From: Dicaeum eximium
Lineage: Eukaryota; Chordata; Aves; Passeriformes; Dicaeidae
Direction: 5' to 3'
NCBI GenBank assembly: GCA_013396995.1
Contig: VWZP01001440.1
Span: 4,179,151-4,243,150 of the forward strand
Length of the DNA: 64,000 nt
In this document: positions 23,721-35,365 of the stretch, one piece after another
Layout: each line of letters starts with the position of its first letter
Position numbering within the stretch: position 1 is the first letter of the stretch
Made by a program: the position numbers and the translations under genes
Notes under the pieces: generated by a model
Told to the model about the DNA's origin: nothing
The model's database searches: none
The model's input: the letters and a program-made list of their open reading frames with translations, nothing else

Positions 23721-26700
23721 CTAAAATACATAAATTAAACACAACATTAATGCCAAAGTTTTAGCTGCAGGAAAAAAAAAGGCAGCTAATAAACATTAAC
23801 AGCTGAAAGATCTAACCTTCTTTATTTAAATGTTACTTCAGTCACACTTCTAAAAACTTTGTATATATAGGCACAGCCTTTACTGGCACTCCAGTTTAAC
23901 TGCTGGGATCACCAGTTTTACATTAACAATCTAATAAACATTTATTTTTTAAAATCTTAAACCAGGTAATTTTATTTTCTGCTGCTTTTATTTTCTTCTA
24001 TATTCTGGATTCCAAAAGACAACTTGAAATGTGCACGTTTGCGAGATACTTAGTTTCTGTCTGGGTCAAGATCACTGAATCAGGCATTTTTTTCACCTTA
24101 AGAATAGGTTTTTCAAGTCTCCTTTGTGTCAATTATTTCAAATTTTCAAGTAAAACCAGAACTTTCTGGTTAAATACCAATCAAATCTTTTGGTTTAAAT
24201 TCCCTGCTGCTTCAGTAGTATCAGTCTAGAATCACAGATTATTAACAGATCAGAACTGACTCCAAAGTCTAACAGCAGGCAGGCACATTGAGAAGCCAAA
24301 CATACAGAAATAGAAGAGATACTAACAAATGGCTAACTATCAAATCAGAAGATAATTACATCAAGGAACACTCTAACTTCCTATTAGTAAGAGATTATTA
24401 GGTGCTCAGTAGTGCTCTTTTTATGGCAGGGGGAAAAAGGAATGATGCATGAGGTACTGAGTTGGAGTCAAATGCAGAGCTCTTTGGTGGAAAGCTCTTA
24501 TCTGCAATGTATTGAAAAGTCTCAGCTTTCCTGCAAGGCAAACTGGCAAAGAATACAGAAGCTCTTCTTGTTTATGGTACAAAAAAAACCAAAGCAAGGC
24601 AGTTAAGTTACATTTTCTGCATACTATGGATGCAAATAGACAAAATTTTTCACAATTACAATGAAACCAGAGCAACTACTGAAGTGAACTGACTGCTCAG
24701 AGAAGAGTTATTGAAGATTTTGACTATAGGGAATGTATTTCCAGACCAGCATTAATTCTACAATCCACCAACTTCTCTCTTTCTAAAAATAATCTTCAAA
24801 CAGGCCAGAATAAGGCAGTAGTCTACAGATGTTTTATGTTAGATTGTTTCTAAGTAACACAGGACTTTTTTTTCCCCCAATAAATCTATGCATGAAAGGC
24901 TGATTAAATTTTAAAAGGGCACAAAACCAATGGGTTTAAGAGTCTGGTAGGGAGGGAAAAGTCTTTGTAACAACATCAGAGTAAGCTGTCAGCTTAATTC
25001 AGGGTGAGGCTGCACAGGCTCAAAATGACTACCACACTCTCCTGACATCATGCAGATTGCAGCTCTCTGAATGAACCCCTGTTTATTACTCTAATGAATT
25101 TTCTTTCTGAACAAAGGTTATATGAAGTCAGCAAGTATATGCGTCTCTATTTCTAAAAGCTCCCAGACCCAAGGTAACAATGCAAGTACTACACTGCAAC
25201 AGGCAGTGGAAGAACATTTCCTTAAGGGACTTGTTTGCCTTGTTTTATTTAGGAGACCTTATGGGGAGCTCTTAAAAAAGTAGGTCACAGGAAGCTGTAT
25301 GAAACAAAGAGGATGGGTAAGTACCATTCTACTTTGCATGCACATCTCTGGATATGCAAATCCCAGCTAACACAGGATCAGCCATCTTTCAGTTCAGAAT
25401 ACTAAAATACAGCCACATCACTGCCTCTTATTAACGTGTTACACCACAACAGAAGGTATCAGGTTTAATTAGAAGACAGATTTGCCCCTTGGACTAATGA
25501 CCTCAGTGATGTTCTCAAGATGCCGTGGGAACAAGCAGGATGATAAAATCTAATCATTAGAACAGACATCAGATCAACCAACCTCTGAATCAAGGAGGAA
25601 GGAGATCAAAAGAAAACCAAAATTAAATACAGAGAACTAAACACAGTAAATAAAAAAAAATAACTGCACAAAGGTGTAGTTTCTGGGACAGATTTAAAAA
25701 TTATTCCAGATCAAAGCTAAGACAACTTGCTAGCCTGAGGAATTGGTGACAGCACAGTTCAAACACTGCAACCAGCAGGGTTGAAATCAAGATTAATTTC
25801 ACCAGAATTAATTTCACCAGTATTTCTGCTAAGATCTACTGATCTGGATAAACAGCCCATCACCAAAACTTCTCAGTGCTTCCTCCCTTGCAACTATCCC
25901 CAGCAGCACTACAAACCTTATTTATAATCCTCACACGTTTTTGTGGCAAAACAAAATCTCACCCAACTTTTTCATACAAGTAATGAGGTGTCACAGTTTT
26001 TCCAGACAGTTTGTTAAAGAGAAAGAAAAAAGGCAGCATACACAGTGGAAGTATCTTTTAAGTGACTCAGAAATAAACCACATCAAAAAGCATCTCTGAT
26101 CTAGAGACTCTAACTACCCATTTTAAAAACCTGTAGCACTTCTCATTTAAGGCCTGTATCACATCATGTGAAGTGCTAGAATATTTTTATAATGGCAAGA
26201 AACCAACCTTTTCAGGTCTGCTCTCAGTACACTTTCATTCAGACTGTTAACATGAACCATCAAATTATTTTGTGTGAAGCCCTTTTAAAATGGAAACAAT
26301 TGCACAAACCCAAGTAGGGAGGCTCTAAACAACCACTTATAAACTTGGCTATAATTTAAGTACATGATCCATAACAGAAAAATAAAATTGTCACAGCTAT
26401 TTGTGAATGCTACCTTCAAAAGAACCAAGAGATAAACAGCTTGTTTTAAACACTTTCTCCATGAACTAAAGGTGAAATGTGAGCCTTAGAGCCAGTTGTC
26501 TAGTTATCGTGACCTGTGGCCATAGGAAGTTTCCAAATGACTACTGGATAATTCTGAAACCTCTTTTAAGGTGTGATGTGCCAAAGGTGTTTGCAGGCTT
26601 CTGTGGTTCTCAGCAAGAAAAAAAGGTCTCCCTCTCCTACCATGAGCAGTTTCAGAGTTGGTACACATACTTCATTGCCCTAAGAAACGTCCCTCTGCAT

Positions 26701-27279
26701 TACACACTACACCATTTATAGGACACAAGTTTCTGATATAAAAATTTTTAAGAGTTACAAACAGGATCTATAATTACACCTAATACAGCCTTCATAAAGA
26801 GTCAAAGTACAGCCAATGCCAGCACTGTCTGATCTCAGCTTTGAAATACACACCCTGAGTCATTTTAGAGTAAGTGCAATGTTTGCCTCACCAACTAAAC
26901 TGCCATGGGAAAAAATACTGAAGGTTCAAACAGACTAATGTAAAAATGGCACCACCCTCTGAGTAGATTTACAATAGCACCACTGTGGGAAATCTCACTG
27001 TGCTACAACAAGCACCTACCACTGGAGGTCTTCGTGAGACGGATGAAGGCTAAGAGAAGACAGCATGCTTACCTGAGCCCTTTCTACACTACTGACACAA
27101 ATGATACTGATGACACAGCAGAAAGCTTTCCAGAAGTTAACTGCAATCCCACATTGTGGAGACAAAGCCTTCACAGCCATGGGAGACACTACTTGTCTCC
27201 ATAAGGCAGGTACAGAATACTGCCTTCTGGCTGTAGCCATCCCTAATGAATTACTGACACCAGAAAACTGTGAAGTCAC
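23721..27279 (-). other. CLASP2: Intron of CLASP2 (3.6 kb)
   Basis: A GT-AG intron of 3,559 nt. It has a tandem 15-nt duplication at 25793-25821 and unrecognised ORFs (24412-24675, 26479-26721). No repeat family was recognised. Confidence 0.75.
25793..25821. repeat. Tandem duplication, period 15
   Basis: ATTAATTTCACCAG is repeated at 25793-25806 and 25808-25821 with one base between. It is a local tandem duplication in an intron. Confidence 0.85.
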
Positions 27280-27524
27280 CTCAGTGTTCGTTGGCTTTTC
27301 AGTAAATTCTGAAGACCTATGAGCCCTTCTTTCCTTTCAGACCAGTTGGAGCTGGCACAGTGGTTCAGGACCTCAGCCACATCTTCGGTCTGCCGCAGGT
27401 AGTGTGGGATGCCGCCGTTCCTGGAGCCGTAGGAGCGCTCCGAGCAAGCGCTGGACGCGTCGCTGTTGGCATCGTCATCAGAGTACATCCCATAGGGCTC
27501 GTACCTTCTCCTCACTGGCTTTTT
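27280..27524 (-). CDS. CLASP2: CLASP2 exon 17 of window (acidic/Ser segment and start of TOG3)
   Basis: A 245-nt exon, phase 0 at start, ending with two bases of serine. It encodes KKPVRRRYEPYGMYSDDDAN, then SDASSACSERSYGSRNGGIP and HYLRQTEDVAEVLNHCASSN, and ends WSERKEGLIGLQNLLKSQRTL. The RQTEDVAEVLNHC...WSERKEGL stretch is the first HEAT helix pair of TOG3. The RRRYEPYGMYSDDD form is the CLASP2 version. GLIG replaces GLLG of mammals. Acceptor TTCCAG, donor GTGACT. The plus-strand ORF over this exon is an antisense shadow. Confidence 0.97.
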
Positions 27525-28473
27525 CTGGAAAAGGGGAAACTCGGACTTAGCAGGTTATATATAGTTACATTGATGCCAAAAGAAAAACATTCTATTTGCA
27601 ATCACTAAAAAGAAGGTTAGTGCTGCTGTCATAGTGACTGAAGTGTTTTAAAGATGTCACCATGCATTGCCTGCTTACCTCTCACAGCAGAGCAAGACAG
27701 ATCCCACTGATTTCAATGAGACTGAGTGACTCAGGGGAAGAGAACCTGCCTTCCCCAGCATGAAAATGATGTATTTATGCCCAGTAGAATTAAGTTACTG
27801 GTAATGAAATTAAATACAATAAATGTTCTATTGGCAATAATGGTCAGTTCCATTGCTACAGATACTATGACGATACAACCTCTACTTTTAAAAAAAATAA
27901 AGATAAAGAAGCAATAGCTGAAAGAATCTGTGCTGGCATGCGCAGTCACTTTGATATCAATAATGAAGTGACTCCAGAAATGCACTGGATATGGGAGATG
28001 GCAATTACTCTGTTAGTTTGGACTAGGAGTCTTTCCAAAGGCTGCTAAGGGAGTTGAGCACTCAAATCCCACCCATTTCCATAGCATGGCATTAGAGGAC
28101 CTAACTCCCTTAGACAGGGAATTATCTAAGTACAATCTAAGTGTCTTGTACATCTTTGACAGCCTTGATCCTTACAGAAAGAATAGTAGCATAATTGGCA
28201 GCAAAAAACCCTCTTAAATAAACCTTAAAATAACAGGGTTGACACGATAATGTATCAAAAAAAGATCATCTGTATTCTAAAGTGTTTGCTACAGGAATTC
28301 CTTCCAGTGTCCAGTCCTGCAGGTCTTGGACTTGTGAAGCCAGCAGAGTTTTGCTTCCACTAGGACTGGAGGATTGAAGCACTGAAATTAACTCACGTGC
28401 AGTATCATGGGCGTTAGCAACAGGGTGGGGAGAGTTGGAAAGTAGAAATAAAAAGTCAAGAAAGCACTAGTAC
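27525..28473 (-). other. CLASP2: Intron of CLASP2
   Basis: A GT-AG intron of 949 nt. An 11-bp perfect inverted repeat brackets 28045-28113. Minus-strand ORF 27731-27985 is AT-rich and unrecognised. Confidence 0.75.
28045..28113. repeat. Inverted repeat, 11-bp perfect arms
   Basis: CTAAGGGAGTT at 28045-28055 is the exact reverse complement of AACTCCCTTAG at 28103-28113, with a 47-nt interior that includes GCACTCAAATCCCACCCATT. The length and layout resemble a small palindromic (MITE-like) repeat relic. I cannot name a family. Confidence 0.6.
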
Positions 28474-28497
28474 CTTGCTCCTGGAGTCTCCTAACAG
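28474..28497 (-). CDS. CLASP2: CLASP2 microexon LLGDSRSK (24 nt), alternative
   Basis: A 24-nt microexon in phase 0 on both sides, encoding exactly LLGDSRSK between VADAL and KKPVRRRY. CLASP1 has a homologous insert (LLGDIRTK) at the same place, as I remember, so the microexon predates the paralogue split. Acceptor CCTACAG and donor GTACTAG, which is a weak 5' splice site typical of regulated exons. Without it the protein reads VADALKKPVRRRY. It changes the charge and spacing just before TOG3. Confidence 0.88.
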
Positions 28498-30976
28498 CTG
28501 TAGGCAGGAAAATATTGAAGGGTGGGAAAAAGCATAGAGAATTATGTCAGAAGCTTATGTAGGGTTTGTTTTTGCAACAAAAACGTATAGCAAATGTGTC
28601 TTAGCAAATTAAAAAAAAAATACAGTTTTTGCAAAATAAAAGTCGGTATAATAATGCCTGACTTTATCTCCTAATTGTTGCACTACTCATACTGGCTACA
28701 ATTTCCCTTAGGGAGCTTGGAAGTGAGAATATCTGTTAAAAACTTTTTTAGGAACAGATCTATATTCAGTACCTCTTTGCTTACTTTTCAGAAACCCGCA
28801 ATGAAAGATAACAGAGATTTTGGTAGTGATTTCTCTTTCCCCACATATTACTAGCAACATTTCATTTTAGAGTCTTGCAAAGGAATTCTGATGTGAGAAA
28901 GCCTCTATCTACAGTACAGCACACTTAATCAACTTCACTTGCCAAGTTCTCTTTCAACCCACAGTTCTTAGACCACACTGTTTTGAAGATTAGCTTCTTT
29001 TAAGACCCCCTGGTTGGCATCACTGGTTTAAAGGCTTTACTTTACAGCAAAGTTTCCATCACCCTTTGAGCTCTTCTGACAGACCCGAGCACTGATTCCC
29101 AGTGTAGACACTGTGGGATTAGGCCAAGCCCAGCTCAAACAGAAGTAGTGGATCCAACTGGAATTGTACAGAGGGAGTAGAGGTCACAGAATGACCCACC
29201 ATGTTTTGTTTCAATTGAGGATTTGGCTGAAGCCATCTCTGGAGAAGTTCTTTTCATTTTTTACTACATGGAAAAGACAACTCTCTGAAAACAAGGTTAC
29301 TGGGTAAAAGCTGGCATCAACACTCTCTCAAAAGGAGTCTGCACAGGCTTTGTAAGTTGCCTGTTGTCAGAAGGCAATGAAGAGAAAACCGGGGTGGTGG
29401 GAAAGAAGGGATCAACAAGATTGTGTTGCATCTCCTGAAGCCATTCAAATTCAGATTAATCAACCAAGTCAGAAGCAGCAGCTAGTTTCCAGCTAGACTT
29501 AAGTATTTCCCTTTTAAGTGTTCAACCCTTCAAAATTTTAACATTTCAGTTCAATGTTACTTAACATCAAAGCTGGAACATTTAAAAGAGCACTCTATAA
29601 ATCCTGCTGAAGATTAAGTCACACCCAAAGAAATCTCAGGGCTCAGCAGTCAATTCAAACACTGTGACACTCTCCTCCCTTAAGAAACCTGTATTCAGCA
29701 GCTGCTCACATGCAGGGAAAAAGCCTGATTTAGTTTACACAGGCAAACCACTGTCTGTAATTATGTCCTGAAGTGCTCTGGTAGCAAATTTGAGGTGCTG
29801 AGAGCAGAAACTGGCTCACAAGCTGTTACATTTGGTAATGAAAATGCTCACTAGTGATTCAGCCCACTAAATGCAACAGTGCCATTACACACTGCTCTAC
29901 CTTTCTTTGTTCACAAATACTTTCTTTATTTTGAAAGGTGAATTTTATAGAAAGAGCCATTTTTCTAGAAGTACCCTAATAGGTGCCATGAGCTGGTTGA
30001 TAATCAGACATAATAAGGAAAATGTTAGCCATCCTTGGGGAAAGTTAACTAGGAAATGGAGAAAGGCCATCTACCACAAACACTGACTGGTGACATGGTT
30101 CATCTTCTTTCAAGTGCATCTGAGACAGATTCTGAGAGATCTGTTTCAAGATACATCAGGAAATCCTTCCCTCATTCAGGTCTAGAGCTGGAGAAGACCC
30201 ATGGGTAACCAGCTAGCATTGTACAATAATTTCTCCTGCCTCTACACATCCTCGGTCCCCCAAATATCTGAGGTACATACAAAGGCTTAGTATGTGCCTT
30301 CTGAAGAGCAGAAGACACTTTCTGGATTCTATCCAAAAGATACTATAGTACAGTAAGATTACACAGGACAGCAACATTTTTTAAAATTACATAAAATTTA
30401 CTAGGAAAAGCAGTCAATGTTTGAAAGTATTAGCAGCAAACTAGACAAATACAATTCAACTTACACTGTAACTGCATGAGATGGTACAGATTCCATGCAA
30501 GCCAAGTTATGAGCTCTCTGAGTATCTACACATGTGTAAATAACACAGGGCACAAACTTGCTCTTGCTGAAACCTGATCAGGAATTGACACTAACAGAGA
30601 AGACTTTTTCTGACAAAATCTTCATGCAGGTAACAGGACTGATGGAAATCTCTGACCCCACGAGTGCTGAGCACTGTCACAGTGCTGGGCACATCCTCTG
30701 ACAGCAAAGTGAGAGGCAAACAGCTGATTCAACCCATCCTGCAGCTGCAGCACCAACCCACAGCACTCTGTCTGACAAAAGCTGTGGAGAATTGACATGG
30801 AATAAGGAAAAACATATTGCTGCCAGTATATCCAAAGTCAAAACAGCAAAAGGTAACTCTACAGCATCAGACACTGGCACCATCAGAATAAAGCTATTTA
30901 GAAAGAGGAGAACATACGTACAGGTAACTTTAAGGTACTTTCCGGTGCTGGAAGCATTTTGTATTTTTCCTCTTAC
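28498..30976 (-). other. CLASP2: Intron of CLASP2 (2.5 kb)
   Basis: A GT-AG intron of 2,479 nt before the phase-0 microexon. No repeat family or RNA gene was recognised. The 30 nt before the acceptor are pyrimidine-rich and contain CCTGCCTACAG. Confidence 0.75.
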
Positions 30977-31080
30977 CAGTGCATCGGCCACAGCAGCCTC
31001 CAGATCTGTGCTGGTGCTCAGGACTCGCATGGCATTCACAGAAGCAGGCATCCTGCCTGGCTGTCCGAGTCCAAACCGGT
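30977..31080 (-). CDS. CLASP2: CLASP2 exon 15 of window (linker before TOG3)
   Basis: A 104-nt exon entering in phase 1 and leaving in phase 0. It encodes D/RFGLGQPGRMPASVNAMRV then LSTSTDLEAAVADAL. The AMRVLSTSTDLEAAVADAL segment is strongly conserved in CLASPs and is predicted to be helical. The phase change from 1 to 0 closes the run of symmetric phase-1 exons. Acceptor TGCAG, donor GTAAG. Mammalian GRIPGSVN appears here as GRMPASVN. Confidence 0.96.
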
Positions 31081-34000
31081 CTGCACAAAAGACAACAGTG
31101 AAAGGGATTGTTAAATGAATTCACATTCATTTGGAATCCTAATCAGGTGCCTGAGTAGTTCTCCCCACGGACTCTGGGAACTCACAGTGCTTTTCCATTA
31201 AACGCCCTTTTACCCAGAGCTCCAGAGTGTCTGCCATCAGGGTAAGAAATAAACTATTGTTTGTTGGGCGTTGGAGGCAATCTGGGATCCTCAGGGCAAC
31301 TTTTCATTTATTTATTTTAAGCTGGGAAGCAGGGTATCTATTTTCTCTTTCTTTCTTCTCAGTTGTCTCAAAGTTTATTATAATGTTAGAGGCAGACATG
31401 CCCATCCCAATCTAGCACTCTCAGAAATCAAGAGAGCTTCTCATTAACTTCAGAGAGACAGAACCATGCTCAGTGTCAGAACATGTAAATACTTAAGCAC
31501 TCATCTATCCTGCAGCCTTTTCTCTCAGGCAAGGATGTGAGACTAGCAGCACCAGATTAGTCTATTTTCTGTCTCAAGGCTTGATTAACCATTAGAATAT
31601 ACCCCTACACTTTCACAGTATAAAAATTAAGTTAATAACTCACTTGTGAAGTGACTCCCATTTCTGATTCTCTTGAGAAGAAGTTTAAATTCCAGAGCTC
31701 CATATCAAAACTGGTTTTGAGCAGACAATATAATCTTTTTTCCCTTTGAATTTGATGGCAAAGCTCTCAAGAGCATCCAAAGCAATGGCATTGAGTCTAA
31801 AATGCCATTTACACATTAATTAATTTACTTTATCATTTGCCCAGTCTACCAAAAAAGTTACTGAAATTAATTTCTTTAGCAAAGCCAAATTCAGAAAGGT
31901 CCACTAGCAGAGCTATGACAGAATCAGTAACTTAAGTATCACATGCCAGGTTCTGGCAGCTGAGTCCTCCTGGAGGGGGCAGATCAGATACCAGACACTG
32001 GGATCCTGGCTCTGGTCCATAAGCAGAAATATTGATTATGACATTCCAAGTTTTTCTTTCTGTGTGGGCTTGTGTTTGCTCATGGAAGACAGAATATCTC
32101 TCCTGGAACATGTATTACACCTCTGTCCCTGTACCCACACATGCCAACAGGAGTTCTGCCAGCAAATTCACTCGTGCAGGGATCAAGCTGCATGAACCCA
32201 TTTAAGAGACCTTCAGCTGATCCACATCAAGCAGCAGGAGAGGGGTCAAGTCACACAGGTCTTTTAATAGTTTATATGTATTTAATTTAACAGTGGAAAA
32301 ACACTGCTTATCAAATTGCTGAACCATATTGTGGATTTGCCCAAAACTAAGGCCAAACATGGTACTCAGCAGATTAATGTGTTTTTGGGGAAAATACTGC
32401 GTGTCACAAAATTTCATTGCTTTCTTCTTTATGAACATACTGCACTGGAATATCTTTTAGGGATTAGCTCATGCTGACATGCATAATTTAAATCAGAGAT
32501 TGAAGCTGGCCAGTTCTACTGTCCTTATTACAAAGCTTTATTTGAGATTAAGCTACTGTGGGGAAATAAGGAAGATATTTAAAGTCCAAAGTATTGTGAA
32601 AAGGAAAAAAACCCTGCAGACTAATATTTATTTCACACAGAAGTGATATCTACCAAAATTTACTGTTTCTTAGAGTTACGTACCCAGACAAGACATTTCT
32701 GATTTACAACAAAAGCACATTTTCTACAAAACACATTACAAGGGGGAAAAAAAAAACAAAAAAACTTCTTATAACTACTGCCAAAAAGTAATCAAATCAT
32801 GACATTTCACGAAGAAATAAAAGTTGTATGTGTTATTACTATCCCCTTTTTTAATGCACTTGAAGAATCACTTCAAATATGAAGATGGAATAGTGCTTTA
32901 TTCCTAAAATGGAAAAATCTGTGCAGAAGCACAGAGATGATAATGCAGTAGAGGTCTGACTGAAACTAAAGTCACCACTACAGAGATATATACACTATCA
33001 AGTTGTACAGAGGACAAGGATTTTCCCATGTATAAATGAGACCTGGTAAAGTACAAGGGCTGTAAATGTTGAGGTAAGTTCTGGGCTTGGTTTTATATTT
33101 AAATCCAACCCAATTATATTACTCAAGTGTTATGGAGATAAAAATTTGGCTTTTACTTCTGAAACTACATAGCATGAAAAATGCCACTGTCATTTGTTTT
33201 CAAATAAATTTAGTATTACATTAGAAAAGGGAGGATAGTCGGCTTGGTTTTTTTTCTTTAAATGAAGAACAAAATGACAAAGTAATTAAATTGTAGATCA
33301 GTTTAAATACCCAGCATAAAAAAAACAAAATTGAGCTTTTTTAACACATTAAGTACAGTGTGGCATGCTGGCTTCTATCTCTATGGCTATCAGGAATCTT
33401 CTGAACTACTTTGCTCAGTGGTTTTTAAATTTGCAACACCCAAGTTACTCTGGGCTTCTCCCCAAGACACTGCTGCCATACTTGAGTGCTGAAATAAGAC
33501 CACAGGAGAGACCTCAACATATCCCTGATGTGGGGCTGGGAACACACCTGGCTCCGGGAACAACCAGTACAGCCAAGCCCAATGTTACTGGACAATAAAT
33601 CTGCAGATTATACTCTGGCCACATTCCCTTGCCTCCCTGGCTAGATTAATTCATTTCACTTGTTACAAACTTGATGAAAATTTGCAACCATCATCATTAA
33701 TCCTATTTTGCCATTTTTTAGAACGTTTTGGCCTTCTGTAGTACACAGGCAACCATACAACATTTGAATATGCTTTGTACCAAACCACAGGAGCCAAACA
33801 TGAAGTGACTATCACAGGAAGCCAAAAGCAAACAAAGCTTCAGTCTGTATTACAACTGACCTATTTTAAATATTTTAATTATTTTGGTTAAATACAAATT
33901 CAAATTGTTATCTGAACAATGCCAGTCGAATCAGCTTGTATAATTTTTGTCGAGTAGCATGATAAGGGAAATGTTTTGAGAGTTTTAGTTAAGTGATAGC

Positions 34001-34947
34001 CATTTAATTAGACTCATGAGAAACAGTATTTTTCACTCCCTATTTGAAGGGTGTTAATTAAATAACTTTCAGTATAACAAAATCCCTACAAATTTTAGCC
34101 TCCAAGAAAACACTGAAGCCCTCATCTGCTACATTATCTTTGTCCCCACAATTAAGTCTCTGTTGTCCTGAAGCTAACAGCCCTCATTCAATTATTTTTA
34201 AGATTCCCAGTAAAATATCCTTATTTCAAAAGGAATGACTGGTTCTCCATAACTGCAAATCCAGTACAGGGATGGGACAGAAGAAACTGGAATCTGCATG
34301 TTTTTCTCATTACATGTAACCATCAATCACATTATGCAAAGCCCAGTGAAATTAAGGGATTTTTTCTTCTTTCGAAAACTTCCATGTACTTTGGAGAAGA
34401 CCTTGAGAATTATATGAAAGATGGACCACCATGTGTTATGCTCCAAAGTTCATTCTGAAAGCTCATCAGGTGCTTAACTTTTGCTGCTCTTGTGTATTTT
34501 GGAAAGGATCCCACAAAGAACTTTCATTAATAGAGACAGGAGTCCAGAATATTTAGTAATAAATGGGATGAAACCCACTGGGATCCTGTCCTAGGCACTG
34601 GAAAGTGCAACACTGCTAAAGAAGAGAAAAAATTTGCAGTACTCTGTATCAGTCAGGATTTAACCCATGCTGCACAACTGATCCAATTTACAGGAGAATT
34701 GAGAAAGCCCTGGATCACCCTTTGTTTAAACACTGCTCACGATGTTCCTAAAATACACAAAATAAAAAACATCCAATGAATGAAACTCAAAACAAAAAGC
34801 CACGTTGAACAAAACCAGAACAGAAAGCCCCGCAGTGGTGAGAAGCACATGCCAAGTGCTGGCTGATGCACACGATGGCAAATGTTAAGATGGTGTAAAA
34901 CAAGACTACGTATAAGAAGCGGATTCATGCAGTTAGCGCTTGTTCAC
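31081..34947 (-). other. CLASP2: Intron of CLASP2 (3.9 kb)
   Basis: A GT-AG intron of 3,867 nt. An AT-rich, homeobox-motif-like stretch at about 33840-34080 resembles non-coding regulatory DNA. Short A runs occur near 32743-32765. ORFs such as 33365-33598 are unrecognised. Confidence 0.75.
34926..34931 (-). promoter_or_regulatory. UGCAUG just downstream of exon 14 donor
   Basis: CATGCA on the plus strand is UGCAUG in the transcript, at intron positions 17-22 after the exon ending at 34948. A further GCAUG lies at 34848-34852. The position fits RBFOX-promoted inclusion of an exon with a weak donor. This is inference from motif and position. Confidence 0.55.
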
Positions 34948-35010
34948 CTGACTGCCCAACAGAATCAGCAGTGGAGAGTGCACTAGTGGACCTGGAATGA
35001 CGTCGAGAAG
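34948..35010 (-). CDS. CLASP2: CLASP2 exon 14 of window (63 nt), alternative
   Basis: A 63-nt exon, symmetric phase 1. It encodes A/SRRHSRSTSALSTADSVGQS and one base of aspartate or glycine. The SRRHSRSTSAL core is shared with CLASP1 (SRHHSRSTGAL), so this is an ancient exon. In CLASP2 isoforms that I remember, FPPL is followed either by this segment or directly by DRFGLG. Skipping keeps the frame. Acceptor TTGCAG, donor GTGAAC, which is weaker than GTAAG. A UGCAUG sits 17-22 nt and a GCAUG 96-100 nt downstream. It adds a basic Ser/Arg cluster after the SxIP region. Confidence 0.92.
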
Positions 35011-35365
35011 CTGCAAGTAGAAGGAATGGCAACACCCACAGGATTAACACACATTGAACCCGAGACAGAAAATGCCACAATCCAAAGGGGATGCGTGTGA
35101 CCGCTACCGGCAGAGGTGTTCCATAGTGACAGGGAATGGCGCTGCATGTGGATGCGCAACAGCTACAGTGCAAGCCCCACAGCGACGCCTCCGCCTGTAG
35201 CTTCCCCCCTTCCCCTCGTGACCATTAACATGATGCATGACAAAACTCATTTGGAACAGTCCCAAACTGGGTGCAGCTCAGCAAAAACACCCCGATGCAC
35301 ATCAGTCACATTCCAGACCCGCAGGTCTGGCGGGCGGGCAGCCGTCACAAGAACGTGGAGCACAT
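34990..35365. promoter_or_regulatory. CpG-dense intronic patch beside alternative exon
   Basis: About 18 CpG dinucleotides by eye in under 400 nt, including GACGTCGAG, CCGCTACCGG, GCGACGCCTCCGCC and GGCGGGCGGGC. The surrounding introns have very few. It overlaps the 63-nt alternative exon and its upstream intron end. It could be an intragenic CpG island, an alternative promoter or enhancer, or a young insertion. No first exon was recognised. Confidence 0.35.

Noticed and set aside
27360..27608. Plus-strand ORF over a CLASP2 exon (also 35116-35367, 46393-46608, 38070-38258, 55378-55569, 9329-9523)
   Set aside because: These are antisense shadows of conserved minus-strand coding exons or adjacent CpG-rich sequence.
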